Shown here piece after piece: positions 1 to 6,485 of a DNA stretch of 7,074 bases. The first letter of the stretch is position 1. The number at the start of each line of letters is the position of its first letter. A model generated the notes under the pieces. That model was not told where the DNA came from, made no database searches, and saw only the letters and a program-made list of their open reading frames with translations. This stretch comes from Comamonadaceae bacterium (GTDB lineage: Bacteria > Pseudomonadota > Gammaproteobacteria > Burkholderiales > Burkholderiaceae): assembly GCA_947374535.1 (NCBI GenBank), contig CANCCJ010000126.1, positions 1-7,074 on the forward strand, read 5' to 3'. Position numbers and translations under genes: made by a program.

Positions 1-1095
1 CACTTTGGCCGCGAAGCCATCACGCATTACTTAGAAGGCACCGAGGGCCGTTTGATGCGTTCGCTCAAAAGCCTGCTGGGCAGCCCGCTGTTGATGGAGA
101 CCACGCTGATCAACAACCAATTGGTGAGCTTCTCTGACATCATCACCACCTATCTGGCCACTTTGCGCGAACGCGCGACGCGTCATTTGGGCAAAGCACC
201 CACGCGTGTGGTGATGGGTCGCCCTGTGCATTTTGTGGATGACGATGCGGCGCGTGATGCTCAAGCCGAAGCCTCACTGCGCCAAGCGGCAGAAGCTGTG
301 GGCTTCAAAGACATCACGTTTCAATTCGAACCCATCGCCGCTGCGCTCGATTACGAGCAACGCCTCACACATGAAACTACCGTGCTGGTGGCCGACATTG
401 GCGGGGGCACATCTGACTTCACCGTGGTACGTCTGGGGCCTGAACGCATGCACCAAGCCAACCGTGCTAACGATGTGCTGGCCACCACAGGTGTGCACAT
501 TGGCGGCACTGACTTTGACCAAAAGCTGAGCTTGGGACAACTGATGCCCTTGCTAGGCTACGGCCACATCGGTCCGCAAAACCGCGAAGTACCGAACCGT
601 GTATTTTTTGATTTGTCGACGTGGCACTTGATCAACTGGCAATACCAGCCCAAGGCCATGGCGCAAGCCAAAGCGTTACAGGTGAATTACAGTGAGGCGC
701 GTTTACACGACCGATTAATGCGCGTGTTAACCGAACGCCACGGCCATCACATGGCCCACGATGTAGAGCAAGCCAAAATTCGTTGCTCACACACCGACCA
801 CGACACCCACATTAACTTGTCTTATGTGGAAGCGGGTTTGACAGCCTCACTCAGTACAACCGACCTACACACACACTTGGCGCAACTACTCGCCACCACC
901 GTCGCGTGCGCACGCGAATGCGTGCAACGCGCAGGACTCAAGCACGGCAAGCCAGATGCCATTTACCTCACGGGTGGTTCATCGGCCTTGCGTACTTTTC
1001 AACAAGCACTGCAAGCCGAGTTTGAGGCCGTGCCATTGGTCGAGGGTGATCTGTTTGGTGGTGTAGCTTCGGGCTTGGTCTACAGCCGTCACTGA
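1..1095 (+). CDS. YegD-type Hsp70-like ATPase, N-terminus cut by window edge
   Basis: The reading frame is open from base 1 and ends with TGA at 1093-1095, giving 364 residues. The TTG at 52 and ATG at 55 are internal and not the start, because residues before them (HFGREAITHYLEG, EGRLMRSLKSLLG) match my recollection of YegD-family sequence. Actin/Hsp70 nucleotide-binding signatures appear in order: MGRPVHF near residue 72, FEPIAAALDYE near 110, the phosphate-2 motif ADIGGGTSDF at about 131-140 (Asp codon at 394-396), IGGTDFD near 167, and the adenosine motif IYLTGGSSALRTF near 321. E. coli YegD is about 450 residues, so roughly 80 N-terminal residues, including the phosphate-1 loop, are missing. 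There is no long C-terminal peptide-binding domain as in DnaK, which fits YegD. It is presumably a cytosolic ATPase of unknown client. It converges with the operon on the other strand and is probably functionally unrelated to it. Confidence 0.9.
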   Translation, partial: HFGREAITHYLEGTEGRLMRSLKSLLGSPLLMETTLINNQLVSFSDIITTYLATLRERATRHLGKAPTRVVMGRPVHFVDDDAARDAQAEASLRQAAEAVGFKDITFQFEPIAAALDYEQRLTHETTVLVADIGGGTSDFTVVRLGPERMHQANRANDVLATTGVHIGGTDFDQKLSLGQLMPLLGYGHIGPQNREVPNRVFFDLSTWHLINWQYQPKAMAQAKALQVNYSEARLHDRLMRVLTERHGHHMAHDVEQAKIRCSHTDHDTHINLSYVEAGLTASLSTTDLHTHLAQLLATTVACARECVQRAGLKHGKPDAIYLTGGSSALRTFQQALQAEFEAVPLVEGDLFGGVASGLVYSRH

Positions 1096-1112
1096 ACCAC
1101 CCATGCACAAAC

Positions 1113-1141
1113 AAAAAAAGGGCCGCAATCGCGGCCCTTTT
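1113..1141. terminator. Bidirectional intrinsic terminator between convergent genes
   Basis: A 7-bp GC stem GGGCCGC (1120-1126) / GCGGCCC (1131-1137) closes a 4-nt loop AATC. It is flanked by seven A's (1113-1119) and four T's (1138-1141), which can extend the stem as A-T pairs. Read on the plus strand it sits 17 nt after the yegD-like stop and ends in a short U-run. Read on the minus strand the A-tract becomes a seven-U run, 22 nt after the dctP stop. It therefore probably ends both transcripts and looks stronger for the minus strand. Confidence 0.85.
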
Positions 1142-1159
1142 GACTTGGCATGAAACGCT

Positions 1160-2197
1160 TTATTTGCCTGCACCGTGCTTGGCAATCAGCGCCTTTGCAC
1201 CATCGAGCATTTGCTTGCCGTTATGCCCCTTGGCATTCATGTCTGACACCCAAGAATCGAACAAAGGTTGTGACAATTTTTTCCAGTTCTCTAACTCGGC
1301 TTTTGGAATCACGTTGGTCGTGTTTTTGGTGGTCAGCTTCTTGCCTTCCGCATCTGCCTCGAAGAACGCCTTGCCTGCCATACCCGACAACGCTTGACCG
1401 CTGTTGCGGTCAATCACGCGCTTGAGCTCTGGTGACAACGAGTCGTACTTGGCTTGGTTCATCGCGAAGATGAACACAGAGGTGTAGAAGGCTGGCTCAG
1501 CTGGGTCGGTCTCAGAGTGGAACTTAACCAACTCTTGAATCTTGACCGCTGGCACCACTTCGTAAGGCACCACGGCACCATCAATCACGCCTTTGGACAA
1601 TGCATCACCGACTTGAGGCACTGGCATGCTCACAGGGGTCGCGCCCAACATGGCGATGAACTTGTTGGTGGCACGAGTCGGTGCGCGCAGCTTCACGCCC
1701 TTTAAATCAGCTGCAGTGCGGATGGGCTTGTTGACCATGTGGAACACGCCGTCACCGTGGACGTGATAAGCCAGCGCTTTGACGTCTTTGAACTCAGCTT
1801 TGGCATATTGGTCCACATAGTCCCACACCGCTTTACTGGTGGCTTCTGGGCTTTGCATCATGAAGGGCATTTCAAACACTTCCACCGAGGGGAAGCGGCC
1901 TGCTGTGTAGCCAGGCAATGTCCACACCACGTCAGCCACGCCGTCGCGGGCTTGTTCAAACAACTGAGGGGGTGAGCCACCCAATTGCATGGATGGATAA
2001 ATCTGGCACTTCATCTTGTTGTTTGACTCTTTGGCGATGCGGTCACACCAAGGTTGAATGAACAAGGTTTGTGCGTAGGACGAAGCAGGCAAGAAGTGGT
2101 GCACTTTAAGTGTCACTTCTTGAGCCGATGCTGCTTGGCCTAGGGCTGCTGCGGTGAACGCGGCGGCGGCTGCAACTTTGAGAAAACGAGTCTTCAT
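1160..2197 (-). CDS. dctP: TRAP transporter periplasmic substrate-binding protein (DctP family)
   Basis: This is the soluble receptor that binds a substrate, usually an organic acid, in the periplasm and delivers it to the DctQM membrane unit. The ATG at 2195-2197 is chosen because it has a good Shine-Dalgarno (GGAG at 2207-2204, 6 nt upstream) and opens a typical signal peptide: MKTR, an Ala-rich hydrophobic stretch at residues 8-23, and likely cleavage at ASA|QE (25/26). An upstream ATG at 2245 would put a non-signal extension in front and overlap dctM. The 345-residue product has the normal family length. The DctP signature is at about 168-215: KLRAPT with Arg171 as the expected carboxylate-binding arginine, then ATPVSMPVPQVGDALSKGVIDGA. 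Cys51 and Cys64, the only cysteines in the mature part, could form a disulfide. It is the last gene of the block, 23 nt after dctM. Ligand unknown. Confidence 0.92.
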   Translation of the reverse strand: MKTRFLKVAAAAAFTAAALGQAASAQEVTLKVHHFLPASSYAQTLFIQPWCDRIAKESNNKMKCQIYPSMQLGGSPPQLFEQARDGVADVVWTLPGYTAGRFPSVEVFEMPFMMQSPEATSKAVWDYVDQYAKAEFKDVKALAYHVHGDGVFHMVNKPIRTAADLKGVKLRAPTRATNKFIAMLGATPVSMPVPQVGDALSKGVIDGAVVPYEVVPAVKIQELVKFHSETDPAEPAFYTSVFIFAMNQAKYDSLSPELKRVIDRNSGQALSGMAGKAFFEADAEGKKLTTKNTTNVIPKAELENWKKLSQPLFDSWVSDMNAKGHNGKQMLDGAKALIAKHGAGK

Positions 2198-2220
2198 TTT
2201 TGTCTCCAGGTTATAAAAAT

Positions 2221-3543
2221 TTAAGTCAACAAATGCACCAACCACAACGAGATGGCCGGGAACGCAATCAACAACGCCAAACGAATGCCGTCCGTGATGA
2301 GGAACGGCACAACGCCTTTGTAGGTCTCGACCATGGGCACATCTTTGGCCAAGCCATTCATGATGTACACATTCAAGCCCACGGGCGGGAAGATCATGCC
2401 AATCTCACACACGGTGAGGATCAGGATACCAAACCACAGAGCCTTATCAGAAGGGTTCAAACCAAAGAAGTCCATACCCAAGATCACGGGGAATAAGGTG
2501 GGCACCGTCAGCAAAATCATGGACATTTCATCCATCACACAGCCGAGGATGATGTAGAAAATCATGATGCCAGCCATCACCACCAAAGGTGAAATCTGCA
2601 AGTGACCGACCATATCAGCCAACTGCGCGGGCAACTGCGACAAGGCCAAGGAGGCGTTGATCATGTCAGCACCAATGAAGATCAGAAAGATCATGCCACT
2701 GGTTTGTGCCGTGGTACGGATAGAGGCCACCAGTTTGTCAAACGTCATTTCGCGACGCAGCAAGGTGATGGCAAACGTCAGCACGTTGCCAATGGCCGCG
2801 CCTTCCGTGGCGGTGAACACGCCGCCGTAGATGCCACCGAACACCACCAAGAAGATGGCGGCGATGGGCCACACGTTTAAGGCACTGGTAAGCACTTCGC
2901 TGCCAGAGGCGGCTTTGGCTTGAGGGGCTTGGTCGGGGTGGATGCGCACGATCACCGCAATGGCGATCAGATAGCCCACCGCCGCCAGCAAGGCGGGGAT
3001 GTAGGCGGCCAAGAACATCTTGGTGATGTTCTGCTCGGTCAAGATGGCATAGACCATCAAGGTGACGGAAGGCGGCAACAACACACCCATCGTTCCGCCC
3101 GTGGCCAGCGCCGCCGTAGCGAGTCGGCCTGAGTAGTTGATGCGACGCATCTCTGGATAGGCCACCTGGGCGATGGTCGCTGTGGTGGCCACGGTAGAAC
3201 CAGAAATGGAGCCGAATGCAGCACACGCCAACACACCTGCCATAGCCATACCGCCTTTGAATCGACCCAGCAAAGCATTGGCGAAATCAAACAAGGCTTT
3301 GGACAAACCGCCGTGCACAGCAAACGCGCCCATCAGCATGAACAAAGGAATGACCGACAAGTCGTAAATCGACACACGGCTGTAAACAGCGCCTTTAAGG
3401 TGCGACAGCAAAGGCAACCAACCCGCCAAGGCCATGTAGCCCACCGCGCCTGGCACAAACATAGAAATTGCAATCGGCACGCGAACGGCCATCAGCACCA
3501 ACATGGCGCCAAACATAGACAAGCCAATACTCATCGTGCTCAT
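2221..3543 (-). CDS. dctM: TRAP transporter large permease (DctM, 12-TM class)
   Basis: This is the inner-membrane subunit that carries the transport path of a TRAP system, driven by an ion gradient rather than ATP. The 440-residue protein is hydrophobic throughout and has the usual family length. Family landmarks are GSISGSTVATTA (111-122) and LPPSVTLMVY (156-165) in the first half. The second half has TEGAAIG (246-252), CVMDEMSMILLTVP (335-348) and FPPVGLNVYIMNG (385-397). The start ATG at 3541-3543 overlaps the dctQ stop as ATGA, a typical coupled start, with AAGGAAG (3554-3548) just upstream. A second in-frame ATG three codons on is possible. The open frame continues further upstream to 3645, but that stretch overlaps dctQ and lacks membrane-protein character. 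Substrate not deducible from sequence. Confidence 0.93.
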   Translation of the reverse strand: MSTMSIGLSMFGAMLVLMAVRVPIAISMFVPGAVGYMALAGWLPLLSHLKGAVYSRVSIYDLSVIPLFMLMGAFAVHGGLSKALFDFANALLGRFKGGMAMAGVLACAAFGSISGSTVATTATIAQVAYPEMRRINYSGRLATAALATGGTMGVLLPPSVTLMVYAILTEQNITKMFLAAYIPALLAAVGYLIAIAVIVRIHPDQAPQAKAASGSEVLTSALNVWPIAAIFLVVFGGIYGGVFTATEGAAIGNVLTFAITLLRREMTFDKLVASIRTTAQTSGMIFLIFIGADMINASLALSQLPAQLADMVGHLQISPLVVMAGIMIFYIILGCVMDEMSMILLTVPTLFPVILGMDFFGLNPSDKALWFGILILTVCEIGMIFPPVGLNVYIMNGLAKDVPMVETYKGVVPFLITDGIRLALLIAFPAISLWLVHLLT

Positions 3544-4055
3544 ACTTCTTCCTTCGCAATCAGACCCAAATGTTGCAGGGTTTGTGCAAACCCAATCACC
3601 GAGCACAGCACCAAGCCTGGCACCATCAACATGTAGGGAATCCATAGTGGCAAGGCCATCAGCATGGAGGTTTCTTGGTTGGCCTTGATGTCAACGCAGC
3701 CCACAGCTACACGCCAAGCGACCAAAGCCATCACCACGGTGTAGAGCAAGGTGCCAAAAGCGTCCAGCTTACTTTGAGTGCGCTCAGAGGCGTGGGTGGT
3801 GAAGAAATCCACAATGATGTTGGCATGGCGAAATTGGGTGTAAGGCAAGAATGATGCGACGACCACCGCACAGCCCAATTGCACCAGCTCAACATCGCCC
3901 AAAATGGGATGCGAAAAAAACGCACGACCCACAACGCTCACCACCGTGACAGAAGCGATGGCGACTAACACCACGCCACCAATGGTGGCACTGGCATCGC
4001 ACAAAAGCTCTAGAACACGGTCAACGCCAGAACTTGGCGCTTTGCTTTGACTCAT
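3540..4055 (-). CDS. dctQ: TRAP transporter small permease (DctQ, 4 TM)
   Basis: This is the small inner-membrane subunit that pairs with DctM. It has 171 residues and four hydrophobic segments at about 24-44, 54-71, 97-119 and 139-161. The family pattern is visible: ILGDVELVQL (51-60) before the second helix and FRHANIIVDFF (75-85) after it, resembling the usual G-x-H-I-x-V-D stretch. The ATG at 4053-4055 has a strong Shine-Dalgarno, GAGGAG at 4066-4061, 5 nt upstream. Its stop codon overlaps the dctM start by 4 nt. It is the first transporter gene after the 139-nt gap, so if the transporter has its own promoter this is the gene it serves. Confidence 0.92.
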   Translation of the reverse strand: MSQSKAPSSGVDRVLELLCDASATIGGVVLVAIASVTVVSVVGRAFFSHPILGDVELVQLGCAVVVASFLPYTQFRHANIIVDFFTTHASERTQSKLDAFGTLLYTVVMALVAWRVAVGCVDIKANQETSMLMALPLWIPYMLMVPGLVLCSVIGFAQTLQHLGLIAKEEV

Positions 4056-4087
4056 AAGTTCTCCTCAACTCTTTTTGTATTTCAGTC

Positions 4088-4104
4088 CCCTATTTTGGCT
4101 AGGG
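4088..4104. repeat. Inverted repeat CCCTA-N7-TAGGG
   Basis: Perfect 5-bp arms (4088-4092 and 4100-4104) flank TTTTGGC. The dyad brackets the candidate -10 element of dctQ. It could be an operator half of a larger site or a weak leader hairpin; short dyads also arise by chance. Confidence 0.35.
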
Positions 4105-4120
4105 TCCGCCAATTGGTGAA
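4092..4120 (-). promoter_or_regulatory. Candidate promoter for dctQMP
   Basis: On the minus strand, TTCACC (4120-4115) and CAAAAT (4097-4092) are 17 nt apart and each matches 4 of 6 sigma-70 consensus bases. The predicted start would lie near 4085, leaving a leader of about 30 nt before dctQ. The elements overlap three inverted repeats described separately, which fits a regulated promoter. The match is weak and this is inference; the region could instead be transcribed only through from the upstream genes. Confidence 0.3.
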
Positions 4121-4133
4121 CGAATTTACGTTC
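4109..4133. repeat. Palindrome CCAATTGG followed by GAACG-N6-CGTTC dyad
   Basis: CCAATTGG (4109-4116) is a perfect 8-bp palindrome. Two bases on, GAACG (4118-4122) and CGTTC (4129-4133) form perfect 5-bp arms around AATTTA, a 16-bp site of the size bound by dimeric helix-turn-helix repressors. Both lie over the candidate -35 region and spacer of dctQ. A regulator cannot be named from this. Confidence 0.4.
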
Positions 4134-4148
4134 TATCTGCTATTTCAT

Positions 4149-4179
4149 TTTTGCATACCTCATAGGGGGCTATGCAAAA
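4149..4179. promoter_or_regulatory. Operator-like inverted repeat TTTTGCATA-N13-TATGCAAAA
   Basis: Perfect 9-bp arms (4149-4157 and 4171-4179) are separated by 13 nt, with the centre at 4164. It lies just downstream of the class II aldolase stop and upstream of dctQ. The arms are AT-rich and no U-run follows on the minus strand (ATGAAATAG comes next), so it does not look like an intrinsic terminator. A binding site for a dimeric regulator, or a mild mRNA-stabilising hairpin between the catabolic and transport genes, fits better. Confidence 0.45.
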
Positions 4180-4194
4180 TTGGAAAGCATCTAT

Positions 4195-4965
4195 TTACCT
4201 GCGATAGCTTGGATCCGCCCGATCCACGATGCGCTGCAATGCATCAAACGCATCTTGGCCACCGCCAAATTTCGGATCAAAGTTCAACGAATCACGCACG
4301 CATTTTTCAAGAACGGGCACAGGAATGGACAAAACCTCACCCATGGATTGAGAGGCCAACTGCACCTCGCATGCGCGGTTGACTAGCCACATCAATGAAA
4401 ACGCATTTGCCAAATTGAATCCAATCGTCACAGGACCGTGGCTACGCAAGAGCAACACCGGCATCCCTTGTGAACTGTCCAGAATGCGCAGCCCCTCGTC
4501 CAGATGCACGGTGATACCCTCGAAATCGTGGTACGCAATTTTTCCGTACAGCTGTGCCGCATAGAAATTAGTGAACGACAAACCTTCTTTCAAACAACAC
4601 ACCGCTTGCGTGGCTGTGGTGTGCACATGCATGACGCAATGTGCGTTGGGCACGCGTGCATGAATGGCGCCGTGGAATGTGAAGCCCGCCGGATTGATGG
4701 GCCAATCGGACTGCCCAATGATGTTGCCGTGCACATCCACCTTCACCAAATTGGAGGCGCACACCTCAGAGTAGTGCAAGCCAAAAGGGTTGATCAGAAA
4801 GTGTCCGTCTTCATCGGGCACACGCAGTGAAATATGGTTGTAGATCAACTCGGCCCACCCCAAGTGATCAGCAATGCGATAAGCCGCTGCAAGCTCAACG
4901 CGTGCGGCCCACTCGGCCTCGCTGAAGCGTTCAGGACGTGGGTAGGTGTCTTGGTAATTGCTCAT
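4195..4965 (-). CDS. Class II aldolase/adducin-family protein
   Basis: This is a 256-residue, single-domain protein of the zinc-dependent class II aldolase/adducin-head fold, probably cytosolic. The zinc-binding histidines are recognisable as the HVH pair, His113 and His115 (CVMHVHTTATQAV), and His176 in LLLRSHGPVTIG. At the place where L-fuculose-1-phosphate aldolase carries its catalytic acid (Glu73), this protein reads NPAGFTFH, so Gly94 replaces Glu. The stretches NPAGFTFHGAIHA and KIAYHDFEGITV closely resemble animal adducin head domains and their bacterial relatives. It may therefore be a decarboxylase, epimerase, hydratase or other metal-dependent enzyme rather than a classical aldolase. 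The start ATG at 4963-4965 is supported by AAGGAG (4978-4973), 7 nt upstream. It follows the dehydrogenase by 34 nt and precedes the dyad-rich gap before dctQ. Substrate unknown. Confidence 0.88.
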   Translation of the reverse strand: MSNYQDTYPRPERFSEAEWAARVELAAAYRIADHLGWAELIYNHISLRVPDEDGHFLINPFGLHYSEVCASNLVKVDVHGNIIGQSDWPINPAGFTFHGAIHARVPNAHCVMHVHTTATQAVCCLKEGLSFTNFYAAQLYGKIAYHDFEGITVHLDEGLRILDSSQGMPVLLLRSHGPVTIGFNLANAFSLMWLVNRACEVQLASQSMGEVLSIPVPVLEKCVRDSLNFDPKFGGGQDAFDALQRIVDRADPSYRR

Positions 4966-4999
4966 TTTGTGTCTCCTTGCCGCCTCTTATGCCGAGGAA

Positions 5000-6469
5000 T
5001 CAATGTGTGCCAACGCCACCCAAACAAATGTATTTGGTGTCCATGTATTCCTCAATACCTTGATGCGAGCCCTCACGCCCCATGCCGGACTGCTTGACGC
5101 CGCCAAAGGGCGCTACTGCCGTAGAAATGACGCCCGTGTTCACGCCCACCATGCCCGCTTGAATCGCCTCTGAAACGCGCCACACGCGGGCCATGTCTTT
5201 GGCATAAAAGTAAGCAGCCAAACCAAACTCAGTGTCGTTGGCCAAAGCAATGGCTTCGGCTTCGGTGTTGAACTTGAACAGCGGCGCCACAGGGCCAAAA
5301 ACCTCTTCGCGGGCAATGCGCATGGCTGTCGTCACATCGCCCAAGATGGTGGGTTCGTAGAACGTGCCGCCCAAGGCGTGGCGTTTGCCACCGGTCAGCA
5401 CGCGTGCACCGTGCTTGACGGCGTCGCCCACCAAGTCTTCCACTTTGGCCAAGGCGTCTTCGTCAATCAAAGGTCCTTGTGCGGCGCCCTCGTCTAAACC
5501 GTGGCTCACTTTCAGCGCTTGAACTGCGGTGACCAGCTTAGCTGCAAAGGCGTCATATACCCCCGCTTGCACTAACAAACGGTTGGCGCACACGCACGTT
5601 TGGCCAGTGTTGCGGTATTTCGATGCGAGTGCACCTTGCACGGCTTCATCCAAATCCGCATCGTCAAACACAATGAAAGGTGCGTTGCCGCCCAACTCCA
5701 ACGACATCTTCTTGAGCGTGGGTGCACATTGCGCGGCCAAAATTCGGCCCACTTCGGTTGACCCAGTGAAGGTCAGTTTTCGTACCACTGGGCTGGCTGT
5801 GAGCACGCCACCAATTTCGCGCGCATCCCCCGTGATGACGCTGAACACGCCTGCTGGAATGCCTGCACGTTGCCCCAACTCAGCCATAGCCAAAGCCGAT
5901 AACGGCGTTTGTTCTGCCGGCTTGACGATGATGGCGCAACCTGCCGCCAGAGCGGGAGCCACCTTGCGTGTGATCATGGCCGAGGGAAAGTTCCACGGCG
6001 TGATGGCCGCGCAGACCCCCACGGGCTCGCGCGTGACCAAGATGCGTTTGTCTTGCCAAGGCGATGGCACCATCTCACCATACACACGACGTGCTTCTTC
6101 TGCAAACCATTCGATGTACGACGCGGCATAGGCGATTTCACCTTTGGCCTCGGCCAAAGGCTTGCCTTGCTCGCTAGTCATGATGAGCGCCAAATCATCT
6201 TGATGCGCCAACATCAACTCGTACCAACGGCGCAAGATGCGTGCACGATCTTCAGCGGTGCGCGTTTTCCAATCGGCTTGTGCTTTCACAGCGCCGTCAA
6301 TCGCAAGTTGCGTCAAAGTTTTACCCGCATTAGGCACAGAAGCAATGTGCGAACCATCTGCGGGGTTCAAGACAGCAATCGTGCTGGCATCGCTGGCATC
6401 CATCCATGAGCCGTTGATGTAACACTGCGACTTGAGCAAGCCAGTGTCTTTGAGTTGGAGCGTGTGCAT
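5000..6469 (-). CDS. gabD: NAD(P)-dependent succinate-semialdehyde dehydrogenase-like aldehyde dehydrogenase
   Basis: This 489-residue enzyme would oxidise an aldehyde acid to the dicarboxylic acid. It closely resembles E. coli GabD, for example EQGKPLAEAKGEI, ASYIEWFAEEARRVYG and ELGGNAPFIVFDDADLD. Catalytic residues are Asn160 (TPWNF), Lys183, Glu258 (LELGG) and Cys292 (GQTCVCANR). The residues that hold the substrate carboxylate in known succinate-semialdehyde dehydrogenases appear conserved: Arg168 (MITRK), Arg286 (KYRNTGQTC) and Ser461 (KQSGMGREG). Glu186 in VKPAEQTP, where E. coli GabD has Ser, suggests NAD+ rather than NADP+ (inference). Cys294 next to the catalytic Cys gives the C-V-C pair known as a redox switch in human SSADH. 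The ATG at 6467-6469 fits the family N-terminus but has no clear Shine-Dalgarno. It starts 16 nt after the hpaI-like stop, so coupled translation is likely. Glutarate or another acid semialdehyde is possible as substrate. Confidence 0.9.
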   Translation of the reverse strand: MHTLQLKDTGLLKSQCYINGSWMDASDASTIAVLNPADGSHIASVPNAGKTLTQLAIDGAVKAQADWKTRTAEDRARILRRWYELMLAHQDDLALIMTSEQGKPLAEAKGEIAYAASYIEWFAEEARRVYGEMVPSPWQDKRILVTREPVGVCAAITPWNFPSAMITRKVAPALAAGCAIIVKPAEQTPLSALAMAELGQRAGIPAGVFSVITGDAREIGGVLTASPVVRKLTFTGSTEVGRILAAQCAPTLKKMSLELGGNAPFIVFDDADLDEAVQGALASKYRNTGQTCVCANRLLVQAGVYDAFAAKLVTAVQALKVSHGLDEGAAQGPLIDEDALAKVEDLVGDAVKHGARVLTGGKRHALGGTFYEPTILGDVTTAMRIAREEVFGPVAPLFKFNTEAEAIALANDTEFGLAAYFYAKDMARVWRVSEAIQAGMVGVNTGVISTAVAPFGGVKQSGMGREGSHQGIEEYMDTKYICLGGVGTH

Positions 6470-6485
6470 GTGTGTGAATTTCGTT

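Noticed and set aside
2198..2245. N-terminal extension of dctP to an upstream ATG
   Set aside because: It would bury the signal peptide and overlap the dctM end; the ATG at 2197 has a proper ribosome site.
2738..3226. 162-codon open frame on the minus strand
   Set aside because: It is an out-of-frame shadow inside dctM, rich in Arg/His as expected from a shifted GC-rich membrane gene.
3544..3645. N-terminal extension of dctM
   Set aside because: The extension overlaps dctQ by about 100 nt and is not membrane-like; the ATGA overlap start is far more typical.
4149..4179. Inverted repeat as an intrinsic terminator
   Set aside because: The arms are AT-rich and no U-run follows on the minus strand; it is better treated as an operator-like dyad.
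4983..4997. CCTC-N7-GAGG hairpin between the dehydrogenase and class II genes
   Set aside because: The stem is only 4 bp with no U-run, and is easily due to chance.
5529..6131. 200-codon open frame on the plus strand
   Set aside because: It lies fully antisense to the gabD-like gene. Its composition is that of a complement of an ALDH, with no recognisable domain and no ribosome site that I can see.
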